A program made the position numbers and the translations under genes. A stretch of 64,000 nt of DNA, taken from Sulfurovum sp. TSL1 (GTDB taxonomy: Bacteria > Campylobacterota > Campylobacteria > Campylobacterales > Sulfurovaceae). Below, piece by piece: positions 8,590-18,813 of the stretch (within the stretch, counting starts at the first letter, position 1; each line of letters opens with the position of its first letter). The notes below the pieces were generated by a model, which did no database searches, was not told the DNA's origin, and saw nothing but the letters and a program-made list of their open reading frames with translations. The stretch lies in NCBI RefSeq assembly GCF_019972135.1, contig NZ_BPFI01000002.1:124001-188000 (forward strand), written 5' to 3'.

Positions 8590-9831
8590 TTAAAAGGTAT
8601 AGTCAAGCTGTACCCAATACTTTGTCACATCATTTTGTGCAGCACCGATGACAGAGTCTGTTTCTCCAGAGAAGAAAGCTGCTTTTGCCAGAAAGTTCAG
8701 ACCATTAGAGAAATTATACGTATAGAGCAGATCCAGTTCATCTCCTGCATCGTCACTGAGTACACCGTCCGTCTCCTGTGTACTGAAGGTATGGTAGATC
8801 GCAAGTAGTTTACCGAATTTGGGACTCACATATCCTACCTTCCCGTAAAGATCATCCAACCCGTAGGTATTGCTTACGGCAGTGTATCCCAGGAAAACAT
8901 CTGCAAACCCCTGCCACTTGTGCAATGTTGCAAGCGGTGTCGTGAACCCATGTGTATTCCCGTCTGCATCTCCCAGTGATTCATAGGCTGCGCCAATAAT
9001 AAACCCGTTGTACTTCGTACTGATATCACCTCTAAAATAGATCGCATCCACATCCGGTTTCCCCATACTTTCATATTCCATACTTGCATCCTGCTGTGTA
9101 GCTGCCTCTGCAATATAGTTGAACACCCCTATTTTTCCCGAAGCCATTAAACCATAGGTATCACTTCCAAATACTTGGTGACCTAAGAGATAGCCATACG
9201 CAGAAAGTTTCAGCTCCGGCATTGCTTTGTAATCTGCATGAAGAAATACAGATTCTGTCCCTGTAGTCAGTGCATCCGTAATCCCATAGCGATCTGTCAC
9301 ATACATGGCCATGATATCCAGGTTTTCTATCGAGCTGTTGTTTAAGGTATATCCCATAAAGGTCTGAGGCATTTGTCTCCACCCTACGGCACCTATGAAT
9401 CTCTGGTCATCCAGATTGATCATCTGTCGTCCTGCACGCAGTGAAGTATCACCTATGGTATAATCAAGATAGGCCTGTGTCACACGTGAATTCTGTGGAT
9501 CAGCGATCAATGCATATCCCGTCTGCTCTGGAGCATATTCATCATATCCGAAATTCGTCACTGCCATGATCTGTCCAAAAGCACTCAAACCCTCAATACC
9601 TGCAAGCCCGGTCTTTACAGTGAGTGCAAAACGTGTGGTAAACGCATTGGCTTCATCATTCACATTGTCATCAGCAAATTCATAACGCGGACGCAATTCA
9701 CCGCTGAATTTTATGTTGTGAAAGATCCCTATATCTGTTGCTGTTTCAACGGTGGGTTCAACCGGTGCAATGGAGCCGCCTGCCATGATAAGTGTTGATG
9801 TCACGAGTGAAAGTAGTACTGTTTTTTTCAT
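8590..9831 (-). CDS. Outer-membrane porin
   Basis: A signal peptide (MKKTVLLSLVTSTLIMAGG) is followed by many amphipathic strands and the C-terminal aromatic strand YWVQLDYTF that outer-membrane barrels need for insertion. The motifs FSGELRPRYEFADD and AGRQMINLDDQRFIGAVGWRQMPQTF are typical of the Campylobacterota major-porin/OprD-like group. The frame runs to 9909, but ATG 9831 with GGGGAAACA before it gives the clean signal peptide (413 residues). It lies directly downstream of the nitrate transporter genes on the same strand and may let nitrate or another anion through the outer membrane; that link is inferred from position. Confidence 0.85.
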   Translation of the reverse strand: MKKTVLLSLVTSTLIMAGGSIAPVEPTVETATDIGIFHNIKFSGELRPRYEFADDNVNDEANAFTTRFALTVKTGLAGIEGLSAFGQIMAVTNFGYDEYAPEQTGYALIADPQNSRVTQAYLDYTIGDTSLRAGRQMINLDDQRFIGAVGWRQMPQTFMGYTLNNSSIENLDIMAMYVTDRYGITDALTTGTESVFLHADYKAMPELKLSAYGYLLGHQVFGSDTYGLMASGKIGVFNYIAEAATQQDASMEYESMGKPDVDAIYFRGDISTKYNGFIIGAAYESLGDADGNTHGFTTPLATLHKWQGFADVFLGYTAVSNTYGLDDLYGKVGYVSPKFGKLLAIYHTFSTQETDGVLSDDAGDELDLLYTYNFSNGLNFLAKAAFFSGETDSVIGAAQNDVTKYWVQLDYTF

Positions 9832-9924
9832 TGTTTCCCCTTTATAGATGTTCGATTGAATAAACACGATGTTTAAAGCTGCTGGATGGCCATAAGATGC
9901 ATGAAGCAAATCAATTTTTCTATG

Positions 9925-10722
9925 TTATTCATCCTCCTTGGCAAATTTTTCATATAGAAAGCTGAGTATGGCTTCTCTACATCTGATATATTCAGGATCA
10001 TGTTGAAGTTCTACCCTCTTTCTGGGGCGGGAAAGATTGACCTCGAGTATTTCCCCGATCGTAGCTTCAGGGCCGTTTGTCATCATGATCACCCTGTCAC
10101 TGAGCAGTACCGCTTCATCCACATCATGTGTAATGATAATGACCGTGTTCTGTACATTTTGCTGTATCCGCATGAGATGCTCCTGCAAGTTGGCACGGGT
10201 CAATGAATCCAATGCACCGAAAGGTTCATCCATCAAAAGGACTTTAGGTTTGATCGCAAGTGCTCTTGCAATACCTACACGCTGTTTCATACCCCCACTG
10301 ATCTCATCAGGCAGTTTATCTTTGGCCTGATCAAGGTTGACCATGGTAATAAACTTTTCAACCCTCTCCTGAAGCTCCTGCTTATTGAGCTCAGGCATGA
10401 CCTGCTTCACTGCCATTTCTATATTTTTATAGACGCTTAGCCATGGAAGCAATGAATGGTTTTGAAACACCACTGCACGATCAGGTCCCGGACTTTTGAC
10501 CTCTTTACCCTGTAAAAATATATGGCCTTCTGTCTGGCCGTCCAAACCGGAGATCATATTGAGCAGTGTAGATTTACCACACCCGCTGTGTCCGATGATA
10601 GAGATGATCTCATTCTTTTTGATGACCATATCTACACCGGTCACAGCGATATAATCCTCTTTGCCCGGAATCGGAAATCTTTTTTCGATATTTTCTAAAT
10701 GTAAAAACTTTTGTTCACCCAT
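9925..10722 (-). CDS. nrtC: Nitrate/nitrite ABC transporter, ATP-binding subunit
   Basis: A 265-residue ABC ATPase with Walker [10 protein letters not shown] (about residues 44-52), Q-loop [12 protein letters not shown], signature [16 protein letters not shown] and Walker [13 protein letters not shown]. The family is the NrtC/NrtD-TauB-SsuB group, and the length matches single-domain NrtD-like proteins, without the solute-binding domain found fused to cyanobacterial NrtC. The start overlaps the permease stop by one base, so the two are coupled. Nitrate as substrate follows from the adjoining NrtA-type binding protein and the nitrate reductase nearby. Confidence 0.87.
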   Translation of the reverse strand: MGEQKFLHLENIEKRFPIPGKEDYIAVTGVDMVIKKNEIISIIGHSGCGKSTLLNMISGLDGQTEGHIFLQGKEVKSPGPDRAVVFQNHSLLPWLSVYKNIEMAVKQVMPELNKQELQERVEKFITMVNLDQAKDKLPDEISGGMKQRVGIARALAIKPKVLLMDEPFGALDSLTRANLQEHLMRIQQNVQNTVIIITHDVDEAVLLSDRVIMMTNGPEATIGEILEVNLSRPRKRVELQHDPEYIRCREAILSFLYEKFAKEDE

Positions 10723-11537
10723 TATGCTCTTCCTTTTTTTCTATAGTCAAAAAAATCTGCGATGATCCCCATCAGAAGATCCAGTATGAAACCGACAATA
10801 CCTACGATGATGATACCGATGATGATATGATGATAATTCAGATTGTTATATTCATCCCAGATCCAGAAACCGATACCGATACCGCCCGTCAGCATCTCTG
10901 CTGCTACGATCACCAGCCATGCGATCCCAAGAGAGAGTCGCATCCCCGTAAAGATAAAGGGTACGGCTACGGGCAAAATGATCTTTGTGATCTTTTTCGC
11001 TGGACTGAACTGTAATACTTTTGCGACATTCATATAGTCCTCGCTGACATTACGTACACCCAAAGCAGTGTTGATAATGATCGGCCAGATAGAGGTGACA
11101 AAGATCGTCGAGACCGCTGTCAAATTGATATCCTGGAAGATAAAAAGCAACAGTGGCAGCCATGCCAGCGGTGAAACAGGCTTAAAGATCTGAATGAACG
11201 GATCAAAGGCATACTGTGCATTTTTACTCATACCGATAAACAATCCCAAAGGTACACCAATGAGAATAGCAAGTGAAAATCCGGCAAATACCCTCTGCAA
11301 TGAAGCAAATATCTGCCAGAGGACTCCTTTGTCATCCTCATTTTCTATATAGAGAGGATCGGAAAGTACACCGACGATCTCATCCCCATCAGCATTTATT
11401 CCGCCAAAAGCAGAGACATAGGTGTCACTTGGGGTAGGGAACTCCTCAACATTGTTCGCGATCAATGACCAGACCATGAGGATGGCAAAAAACACCATCA
11501 TAGGCAAGATGATCTTTTTGGCAATTTCATTTTTCAT
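10722..11537 (-). CDS. nrtB: Nitrate/nitrite ABC transporter, permease
   Basis: An inner-membrane permease of about 271 residues with six hydrophobic segments and the cytoplasmic EAA-like loop ([29 protein letters not shown]) that couples to the ATPase. An insert after the first helix ([15 protein letters not shown] and following) faces the periplasm, as in NrtB. A GTG at 11576 extends the frame by 13 residues, but ATG 11537 has AAGGA six bases upstream and starts just before the first membrane helix, so I use it. It lies between nrtA and nrtC on the minus strand. Confidence 0.86.
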   Translation of the reverse strand: MKNEIAKKIILPMMVFFAILMVWSLIANNVEEFPTPSDTYVSAFGGINADGDEIVGVLSDPLYIENEDDKGVLWQIFASLQRVFAGFSLAILIGVPLGLFIGMSKNAQYAFDPFIQIFKPVSPLAWLPLLLFIFQDINLTAVSTIFVTSIWPIIINTALGVRNVSEDYMNVAKVLQFSPAKKITKIILPVAVPFIFTGMRLSLGIAWLVIVAAEMLTGGIGIGFWIWDEYNNLNYHHIIIGIIIVGIVGFILDLLMGIIADFFDYRKKGRA

Positions 11538-11662
11538 TTTTTTCCTTTTTGCGTGTGCCCTGTCCGTACTGGACACTTTGTTCTATTTTATATTTATAGG
11601 TACCTGAAGCGTTATTCTTACTCAAGGAAATAACTGGACTACTTTCACTTCAGGCACGTATA

Positions 11663-11687
11663 AATACAAAGCATTCAGCTTTGTATT
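11663..11687 (-). terminator. Attenuator-like hairpin between nrtA and nrtB
   Basis: AATACAAAGC and its exact complement GCTTTGTATT flank a five-base loop. The hairpin sits in the 170-base gap after nrtA, which may lower transcription of the membrane components relative to the abundant binding protein. A second, longer-range pairing (CCTGAAG with CTTCAGG) encloses part of the same gap. Confidence 0.55.
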
Positions 11688-11708
11688 GTTTGTAAATTTT
11701 TGACGTAC

Positions 11709-13085
11709 CTATTTCACATACTTGGGATCTGCACATCCTGCAGGACCGTAAGGACACACGTAATCGGGTTGTTTGGTTGCAACCGTCCAGTTATTTGCTT
11801 TCAAAAGATCCTCTTTGCTTACTTTTGGATTCGTGACCTCAAAACTATAGATATAGTCGACGGCTTTATTAGGGTCATAGACCTTTCCATCCATGAACTT
11901 GTTATACTCATCCACACCGTCTACTTTCCATGGACTAGGCGGCAGAGAGTAGTTCACTTCTTTTGCCGCTTCGGCAAAAAGATCAGGTCTGTAGACTTTT
12001 TCGATCACCTCTTTCATATCCACCGCTTTATCCAGCTGTCCCCAGCGATACATTTGAGTGATGAACCACATTCCATGGCTATAAAAAGGGTAGGCCGCAT
12101 AGTAATTGGCAAAAACGTTGAACATAGGGTTTGGCTCGGAGTCTTGTCCTTTGAGATACTGGAAGGTACCGGTCATAGATTTTTCAAGGACTTTTACGGG
12201 TGCTTTTACGTAGTTTGGTTTGCTGAGTATTTTCGCTGCTTCTTTTCTGTGTTCCCAGCTTTCATCCAGCCACATCTGTGCTTCAATGACCGCTTTTATC
12301 ACCGCTTTGGTCGTCTCAGGGTATTTCTCAACGAAATCTGCCCTTGCTTGAAGTACTTTTTCAGGATTATTGTTCCAAATATCATAGTTGGTTACCAGTG
12401 TAGAACCCTTTTTCTTGAGTACGATACGCTCGTTCCAAGGTTCACCCACACAATATCCTTCGATATTGCCTGCGATCAGGTTTGAAGGCATAGTAGGCGG
12501 CGGGAAGGGTTTGATCGTTGTATCCTCATCAGGCTTGATCCCCGAACTCGCCATCCAGTATCTCAGTTCATAGTTGTGTGTGGAAACCGGATGTACCATG
12601 CCGAAGTTCAGTGGTTGATAGTTTTCACCTTCTGCTTGATGTTTGGCATCGATATACTTTTTAAGTGACTCCGACCCTAAGGGTCTTTTGGTCTGATCCA
12701 TACCGTACTTTTCCATCTCTTTAATGATATTATTCCCGTAAGTGATACCATTCCCATTAAAATCCAAAGAGAGCAGAGCTTGCAGATGCGCATCTCCATT
12801 GATCCCAAGTGTTGCAGCAATCGGCATACCTGCAAGTGCATGGGAAAAGTCATACTCCCCGCTGATCACTTTTTGCTGGATCCCCGGCCATCCCCCACCT
12901 TCTTTGGCTACATGCACATCCAGACCATATTTTTTAAAGAATCCTTTTTCTTTGGCGATCACGATAGGGGCACAATCTGTCAGTGCAATAAACCCAATTT
13001 TCAACTTTTTCTTTTCTACATCTGCCAGCAGAGCAGTAGTGACCAACGAGAGACCTAATCCGAGCTTCAAAGCTTTTTTTAACAT
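11709..13085 (-). CDS. nrtA: Periplasmic nitrate/nitrite-binding protein
   Basis: A secreted binding protein of 458 residues with signal peptide [44 protein letters not shown] is the opening of NrtA/CmpA/TauA-type proteins, and [21 protein letters not shown] and [13 protein letters not shown] are NrtA ligand-site segments. The CVGEPWN motif and the long C-terminal lobe fit NrtA rather than the taurine or sulfonate proteins. It is the first gene of the nrtABC-porin run and divergent from the nitrate reductase gene, with a 167-base AT-rich spacer between them that should hold both promoters. Confidence 0.9.
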   Translation of the reverse strand: MLKKALKLGLGLSLVTTALLADVEKKKLKIGFIALTDCAPIVIAKEKGFFKKYGLDVHVAKEGGGWPGIQQKVISGEYDFSHALAGMPIAATLGINGDAHLQALLSLDFNGNGITYGNNIIKEMEKYGMDQTKRPLGSESLKKYIDAKHQAEGENYQPLNFGMVHPVSTHNYELRYWMASSGIKPDEDTTIKPFPPPTMPSNLIAGNIEGYCVGEPWNERIVLKKKGSTLVTNYDIWNNNPEKVLQARADFVEKYPETTKAVIKAVIEAQMWLDESWEHRKEAAKILSKPNYVKAPVKVLEKSMTGTFQYLKGQDSEPNPMFNVFANYYAAYPFYSHGMWFITQMYRWGQLDKAVDMKEVIEKVYRPDLFAEAAKEVNYSLPPSPWKVDGVDEYNKFMDGKVYDPNKAVDYIYSFEVTNPKVSKEDLLKANNWTVATKQPDYVCPYGPAGCADPKYVK

Positions 13086-13252
13086 TTTTTACTCCTTAAA
13101 TTTTCATTAAAATGTTTATGTGTGAAAATAGTATCATAGATATATATATTAATTAATCAATAATATGTTTATTTTTTAATCAATTAAAACTTAACTTTAC
13201 ATTAAAGTATGGTTAGAATAGGGAAAAGAAAAAGTTATTTGAGGTAAATAAA

Positions 13253-15235
13253 ATGATCAAATCAGTATGCGGGTATTGCGGTGTAGGGTGTGGATTGGAG
13301 TATGATGAGAAGCAGCTCATAGGGAATATAGCCTATCCTACGAATCAAGGAAATCTCTGTTCAAAAGGTATCTCGGAACTGGTAAGTATGCAGACACCTA
13401 CCAGGTTGTTGAGGCCGCTTATGAGAGACTCATTGGAGAAGCCATTTGTGCTTTCTGATTGGAAAGATACGATTGCATTGATCGCGGAGCGTATCAAAAA
13501 AACCTCTAAAGAAAAGATCGGCTTTTATTTGTCCGGACAACTCTTGACAGAGGATTACTATATTGCCAATAAACTTGCAAAAGGCTTTCTTGGTACCAAT
13601 AATGTGGATACCAATAGCCGTACCTGTATGGCAAGTGCAGTGGTTGCGTATAAAAAGGCGATAGGCGCAGACTTCGTGCCGGTAAGAATGGATGATATTT
13701 TCAAGTCTGATCTGCTTATATTGACAGGTGCAAATACAGCGGAAGCGCATGTGGTCTTTCATAATCAAATAAAAAAATCCAAAAAAAATGGTCTGAAAGT
13801 CGTGGTCATTGATCCAAGAAGAACAGATACTGCGAAAATCGCAGATCTTTATCTGAGGATAAGACCGGGAAGTGATATTGACTTTTTTAATCTACTGTCC
13901 AAACGCTTAATAGATGAAGAAAAATACGATAAAGCGTTTGTGGCACAACATATCAATCACTTTGAACTGCTTAAGAACAAGTTCAAACGAGTACCGGTGA
14001 CCAAGATGCTCAAACGTACAGGACTGACACAAGAAGCGTTTGATGCCTTCTGGGAACTCTATAGTGAGAGTGACAACATCATGACTGCATGGACCATGGG
14101 ACTCAATCAGTCCGTACAGGGTGTAGACAAAAATCTGGCACTGCTCAATACACATCTTCTTACAGGAAAGATCTTTAAAGAGGGAAATGGGCCCCTTAGC
14201 CTTACCGGGCAGCCCAATGCGATGGGGGGAAGAGAAGTGGGAGGACTCTCTACCATGTTGGCGGTACATTTAGGTTTTGATGAAGAGAGTATCCAAAAGG
14301 TATCAAAATTTTGGAAAACCGATAAGATAGACAACAAACCCGGATTGACCGCAACAGAAATGCTTGATGCGGATCTGGATATCCTGATTATCTGTCATAC
14401 TGATCCTGTCTATCATCTGCCTCATAGAAAAAGAGTGGAACAGCAGATATCCAAGATCCCTTTGGTCATTGAGATCAATGCCTATGATAATTCAGAAACA
14501 GCCCAATATGCACATATCAGACTTCCTGCAGCACCCTGGGGTGAAAAAGAAGGTACGCAGACCAATCTCGACCGTACCATCACCAAACAGGAACGCCTCA
14601 CCCGTACATCCATTGACTGTAAAGCGGATTGGGAAATATTTCAGCTACTGGCAAAAGAGTTAGGTTTTAGTCAGGCATTTGATTTTGACAGTCCAAAAGA
14701 GATCTTTGAAGAGTATCAACAAATGACCAAACTCAATGACTATATGGATATCTCGGAGGCAGACTATGATGCGCTTACCTACAAACCGTTTGTTTGGGGT
14801 GAAAAGATCAAACATTTTTTAACTCCGGACAAAAAAGGGAACCTGTTCTTCGTAGAAAACAAGTTAAAGAGCGAAAAGACAAATTTGGAGTTTCCATTTT
14901 TACTTTTGACAGGGAGAACAAGAGATCAGTGGCATAGTGGCACTAAAACAAATCTTCCTCAGACATTGCTAACGCACAAGCCACTGAACTTTTGTGAGAT
15001 CCATCCTTATGATGCCCAAAAACTGGGTATCCAGAATGACGACAGGATCAAAGTGATCTCCAAAAGGGGAGCATTGGTCACAAAAGCACTAATCACAGGG
15101 GATGTGCATGAAAAATGTATCTTCATCCCGATAAGTAACCGTGAGATCAACTATCTTACCAATGATTTGTTTGACAGAGAATCCCTGCAGCCTGACTATA
15201 ATCACAATGCTGTAAAGATAGAAAGGATAGGTTAG
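13253..15235 (+). CDS. narB: Assimilatory nitrate reductase, catalytic subunit
   Basis: A molybdopterin bis-MGD enzyme of 660 residues. The N-terminal iron-sulfur site is CGYCGVGCGLEY with the fourth Cys in NLCSKGISEL, and cofactor-binding segments SRTCMASAV, IDPRRTDTA and TGRTRDQWHSGTKT follow. There is no signal peptide, so it is cytoplasmic, as expected for a NarB/NasA-type assimilatory enzyme; Nap would carry a Tat signal. It would reduce nitrate brought in by NrtABC. A TAGAAT at 13214-13219 with TTAACT 17 bases upstream is a possible promoter. The nitrite reductase partner is not in the window. It is shorter than typical NarB of about 700 residues. Confidence 0.88.
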   Translation: MIKSVCGYCGVGCGLEYDEKQLIGNIAYPTNQGNLCSKGISELVSMQTPTRLLRPLMRDSLEKPFVLSDWKDTIALIAERIKKTSKEKIGFYLSGQLLTEDYYIANKLAKGFLGTNNVDTNSRTCMASAVVAYKKAIGADFVPVRMDDIFKSDLLILTGANTAEAHVVFHNQIKKSKKNGLKVVVIDPRRTDTAKIADLYLRIRPGSDIDFFNLLSKRLIDEEKYDKAFVAQHINHFELLKNKFKRVPVTKMLKRTGLTQEAFDAFWELYSESDNIMTAWTMGLNQSVQGVDKNLALLNTHLLTGKIFKEGNGPLSLTGQPNAMGGREVGGLSTMLAVHLGFDEESIQKVSKFWKTDKIDNKPGLTATEMLDADLDILIICHTDPVYHLPHRKRVEQQISKIPLVIEINAYDNSETAQYAHIRLPAAPWGEKEGTQTNLDRTITKQERLTRTSIDCKADWEIFQLLAKELGFSQAFDFDSPKEIFEEYQQMTKLNDYMDISEADYDALTYKPFVWGEKIKHFLTPDKKGNLFFVENKLKSEKTNLEFPFLLLTGRTRDQWHSGTKTNLPQTLLTHKPLNFCEIHPYDAQKLGIQNDDRIKVISKRGALVTKALITGDVHEKCIFIPISNREINYLTNDLFDRESLQPDYNHNAVKIERIG

Positions 15236-15322
15236 GCCTATACTGTACATTTCTTGGTAATAGTATGGTATTTGTATGATTGTAGTGTGTGGGGAAAATA
15301 CTAAATAAGGTATTTGGTGGAG

Positions 15323-15351
15323 GTTGTTCTCACCAATCTGGTGAGAACAAC
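15323..15351. terminator. 13-bp perfect hairpin between narB and rpsR
   Basis: GTTGTTCTCACCA and its exact complement flank an ATC loop. It lies between two convergent genes and can serve both. No long T run follows on either strand, so termination strength is uncertain. Confidence 0.6.
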
Positions 15352-15377
15352 ACTCAAATATAAAATAGGGTTAAAAT

Positions 15378-15641
15378 CTATTTAAGGTTTTCAAATGGAT
15401 TTTCAACAACATTCTTTCTATCTACGATATACGGAATAAGTGCTGTTTGTCTAGCTCTTTTGATCGCTCCTGTAACAAGCTCTTGGTGTCTTTTACAGTT
15501 ACCAGTGAGTCTTCTTGGCATAATTTTAAATCTCTCACTTAGTGAGAATTTAAGTAATCCCAAGTCTTTATAGTCTATATAGTCTACCTTTGATTCACAA
15601 TATTTACAAAATCTTTTTTTGAATTTTCTTCTTTCTGCCAT
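15378..15641 (-). CDS. rpsR: 30S ribosomal protein S18, copy 1
   Basis: An 87-residue S18 of the small ribosomal subunit. Its landmarks are the Cys pair in RFCKYC, the segment [16 protein letters not shown] and the basic helix [14 protein letters not shown]. The three Cys of the zinc-binding (C+) form are kept. S18 is usually encoded after rpsF and ssb, but neither is next to this copy. It differs from the second copy at only four positions, at residues about 20-30 (S for M, Y for F, L for Q) and next to last (L for V). Start ATG 15641 follows AGGAGAACACC. Confidence 0.95.
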   Translation of the reverse strand: MAERRKFKKRFCKYCESKVDYIDYKDLGLLKFSLSERFKIMPRRLTGNCKRHQELVTGAIKRARQTALIPYIVDRKNVVENPFENLK

Positions 15642-16150
15642 GGTGTTCTCCTAAAAAGGTTATGTATAACAAATATAGTGTAAATAACTGTGTAGTGCCC
15701 TTATTTATGGGATTAGAACACAATGATATTACGTTAAATGTAAATAAATCCAATTATTTTAGAAAAAACAATTAATTATATTTACATTTTGAGTGGTTAT
15801 AGAATATTTTTTATAGACTTTTCCTTGAAGAAGTATATTTTAAAAATATCCCTTAGGCAAAGACTGTGTTTTCAAGGTTTCCTAGATAATAAATTATAGA
15901 GGCACAGTGGATACTTGGATTGTGTATAAACACAAAAAACCAAAAATATATATTTGGTAAAATTAATATAAGATAATACATTAACTTGTATAAATATACA
16001 TTTTTTACTTCCCTTATCTGAGACTATTATTTTATTTTTAGTTAGTTATTCTTTAGACAAATTATTTAAAATAGGTGTGTTCTAATAGTGATAATATTGA
16101 TTTGATACAATATTTTTGATTTTAAAAAGTTTAGAGGATATTTAAGGTAT
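15642..16150. other. Gene-free AT-rich spacer between the two rpsR copies
   Basis: About 500 bases with no frame, ribosome site or transposase remnant that I can support. A promoter for copy 1 presumably lies near 15660-15720. The sequence is low in complexity and shows no obvious repeat of either flank, so the mechanism that separated the two copies is not visible. Confidence 0.5.
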
Positions 16151-16177
16151 TTGTTCCCATTTTTAAAATGGGAACAA
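16151..16177. terminator. 13-bp perfect hairpin after the second rpsR copy
   Basis: TTGTTCCCATTTT and its exact complement meet around a single central T. It occupies the same place as the hairpin after copy 1 but has an unrelated sequence, so the two copies did not simply duplicate together with their terminators. Confidence 0.65.
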
Positions 16178-16191
16178 GAGGAAGATACAAT

Positions 16192-16455
16192 CTATTTTAC
16201 GTTTTCAAATGGATTTTCAACAACATTTTTTCTATCTACGATATAAGGAATAAGTGCTGTTTGTCTAGCTCTTTTGATTGCGCCTGTTACAAGCTCTTGG
16301 TGTCTTTTACAGTTACCAGTGAGTCTTCTTGGCATAATTTTAAATCTCTCACTTAGTGAGAATTTAAGTTGTCCCAAGTCTTTGTAGTCTATAAAGTCTA
16401 CTTTCATTTCACAATATTTACAAAATCTTTTTTTGAATTTTCTTCTTTCTGCCAT
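16192..16455 (-). CDS. rpsR: 30S ribosomal protein S18, copy 2
   Basis: Full length (87 residues) with all catalogued S18 features, including [19 protein letters not shown] and the [17 protein letters not shown] tail. Substitutions relative to copy 1 are conservative except L to Q and S to M. Both copies therefore appear functional and under protein-level constraint. Start ATG 16455 is preceded on the minus strand by AAAAGGACCATC. The gene lies about 200 bases from the left end of the insertion sequence at 16661, so a duplication linked to island insertion is possible. Confidence 0.95.
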   Translation of the reverse strand: MAERRKFKKRFCKYCEMKVDFIDYKDLGQLKFSLSERFKIMPRRLTGNCKRHQELVTGAIKRARQTALIPYIVDRKNVVENPFENVK

Positions 16456-16660
16456 GATGGTCCTTTTGGTTTAATAGCCCAGATAAATACGAGTAATTTA
16501 TAACTCGTCCTATAATGAGCAAGAATTTTAAAGTCGTATATTACAGTAAATAGACTTTGATTTTTCTTATGGGGGGGTGACTTATATCAAAGTTCATCAA
16601 CATGATATTAGACTTGTTTGTTTCAAACATCATTATGTTAAATAGATTACTTTTGTAAAA

Positions 16661-18216
16661 CCTCATAAAGTTATATATTGAGCCACTTGCAGATTCAATA
16701 TCACATAGTGGCTCATTTTCAATAGTCTGCAATCAACCATTGAAAAAAGCTGTCTATTGAAATTATTTACAACCAAACATCTAAAAATTGTTAAAAATCG
16801 TATTTTTAGGGCGTGCTTTATGGTTTAGATTTGGGGAAATGGTGTTTTTGTCTTTAGTATTTAAAAGAAGTTAAGTAACAAGCTTCAAAGACTGCGTTAT
16901 ACAAACAGACAACACAGCAAAGGCAAACACAGAAGCTACCTTTTGTGCACCTTGATAGTAGATCTTACTGCATCCATAGCTGTCTTTCAAATAGGCATTG
17001 ACTCTTTCAACACTGCTTCGCTGGTTGTAATGTAGGTCATCAGAGTTATTATAGAGGTTCAGTGCACTCAATATCTTCTTTTCACTTTTGTCTAAAGCTA
17101 TTTTTACTTTGAGTTTTTTGGAGTTCTTTGGGTTAATATCAATAATGGGTCTATGGTTATGAAGTTCGGAAAAGTTCTTTATAATAGTGTTATCATACGC
17201 TGCATCAGCCAGATCATACAAGTAGTTAATTTTTTGGCTACTCTGGTTAATCAAAGGTAGTGCTAATGAACTGTCATGTACAGATGCAGAAGAGTATAGT
17301 GCTGTGATATTCCTATCACTGATAAATGAAGTTTACCTCCTATCCATCTGTGCCGGTTACCTTTTGAGTTCTGTTTGATACTGGTATTACACTCTGTTTT
17401 TATAAGAGAGAGCATCTCTTTTGCATCACTCATCTTCTCCTGTTGTTTTAAAATGGAGGGTTTCTTGGCAGGAAGCTCTTCACCTTTTCTGGGACGCCCC
17501 TGTCTGCGTTTAGGTTTGATCTCCTTTTCCTGCTTTACAGCTCTTTCTCTGAGTTCTACAGCAGTCGCATCAATACTATGATAGAAGAAAAGGGTCTCAC
17601 TTAGATAGTTCTCTATAAAAACATCATGGGCTTTGGTTGCAATACGTTGTTGACTAAACTCTTTAAAGACACGGCTGAATTTGGATTCACTAGGGATCTT
17701 ATTTTAATGTCTCCATCCACATATCACCCTTAATGTTCTATCGATCTTTAATCTCTCTATGAGATCATGTCTGGTCTGAAGATTGTAGACTTGCTTTGCA
17801 ACAAAGGCACGTGCCATGCCCTGACTGTAGGGAGGAAATGCCCTTGGGGTGCTCTTCTCTGTCTTTAGGTGGATTGGTGATCGATGATGAAAAGATAAAC
17901 TTTTCGATCTGGGCAAAGTCAAGGATCTTTATCAGTTTCTCTTCTTTAGAGCTTAGCCTCCCCATAGACTCTTCTAGTCTGGGAAAAAGACTCTGCTCTA
18001 AATTCATGACTTTCAGCCACATTTTTGAAAGTGAAGGTATAATTTTTTTCATAAGCTGACTCTTTTTGATAGTGATTTTTGTCGTAAAAAATTACGGGGT
18101 GCCCCTTGAGGGTATAACTTTTTGAAATCAGAATCAGCTTTTTTTCTTCGTTTTAAACCTTAATAACCCCTCTTTTTTGATGATCTGCAAGTGGCTCAAT
18201 ATATAACTTTATGAGG
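16661..18216 (-). mobile_element. Insertion sequence with 34-bp perfect terminal inverted repeats
   Basis: The left end at 16661-16694 (starting CCTCATAAAGTTATATATTG) is repeated exactly in inverted orientation at 18183-18216. Between them lies one decayed transposase gene on the minus strand. Both ends are intact while the transposase is broken, so it may be mobilisable in trans but not by itself. A second inverted pair inside the left end (GAGCCACT with AGTGGCTC near 16681-16712) can form a small hairpin. No target duplication is obvious at the outer borders. Confidence 0.85.
16871..18052 (-). pseudogene. Broken DDE transposase, IS4/IS1182-like
   Basis: Pieces of one transposase in several frames. 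The N-terminal piece (17765-18052) is followed by one reading FVAKQVYNLQTRHDLIERL, ending at a TAA at 17704-17706 after which the same frame continues NKIPSESKFSRVF. The C-terminal piece 16871-17254 holds ADAAYD and HYNQRSSVERVNAYLK, which fits the Y-(2)-R-(3)-E-(6)-K signature of IS4-type DDE transposases. At least one nonsense change and one or more frameshifts break the gene. The family within the IS4/IS5/IS1182 group is uncertain. Confidence 0.85.
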
Positions 18217-18351
18217 ATTTTTTGCCTATTATATTTTATGTTAGATTATAAGGTTTTAAAGCAATAAGTTCCAAAAAATTGAGATTATTGGCGAAGCAAA
18301 CATAGCAGTAATAGTGGAAGTACTTTTAGGGCTTTATTTTTTGAAGTAAGC

Positions 18352-18726
18352 TTAACTTACGACAACATCCCCAAAAAAGAGTTCACGATTCTCCTCAAAG
18401 TTTTCTACAAGGGTTGTAAAGCACTCTCCTAATTCTCTTATAGTTTCAATATTTGGTTCTATATAAATCTTATTTCCTTTTTTCTCCATTGTGACAATAT
18501 TGGCTTCACGTAACTCTTTTAAATGTTTTGAGATAGTAGGTAAAGAAAAGTCAAAGTGTTCAGCGATAGTACTTACACACGTAGCATGTGCACTGACTGT
18601 AACATTTGGATCTTTTTTATCCAATGAACATGTGTACCCACCCGTAAAGATATTTTTAAAAATTAAAAAACGTGTTTCGTTTCCCAGTGCTTTGAAGATT
18701 TTAATCTTTTGCTGCATATCCAACAT
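18352..18726 (-). CDS. ArsR/SmtB-family repressor, possibly sulfide- or thiol-responsive
   Basis: A 124-residue winged-helix regulator. The recognition helix region is EHFDFSLPTISKHLKELREANIV. Cysteines at about residues 33, 50 and 102 could form a sensing pair as in the Cys-based members BigR and SqrR; the classic ELCVCDL arsenic site is absent. The frame could begin at TTG 18771, but a TATAAT at 18754-18759 (minus strand) places the transcript start after it, and AAGGA precedes ATG 18726, so I use that start. It is divergent from a DUF302-DsrE-rhodanese unit that it probably controls. TATTTAGTT occurs twice in the shared spacer. Confidence 0.85.
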   Translation of the reverse strand: MLDMQQKIKIFKALGNETRFLIFKNIFTGGYTCSLDKKDPNVTVSAHATCVSTIAEHFDFSLPTISKHLKELREANIVTMEKKGNKIYIEPNIETIRELGECFTTLVENFEENRELFFGDVVVS

Positions 18727-18813
18727 AATCATCCTTGACATTCTATTTAGTTTATTATACCATAAGAACAAGTATTTAGTTAAATGCCTAATTTGTTAAA
18801 AAGGAAATATAAA

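Noticed and set aside
11663-11687. Riboswitch in the nrtA-nrtB gap
   Set aside because: A simple stem with no conserved riboswitch core was visible; attenuation or processing is enough.
11700-12485. 261-codon plus-strand ORF opposite nrtA
   Set aside because: Antisense shadow; nrtA on the other strand has all family signatures.
16541-16732. Small minus-strand ORF overlapping the IS left end
   Set aside because: No ribosome site, crosses the terminal repeat and has no recognisable sequence.
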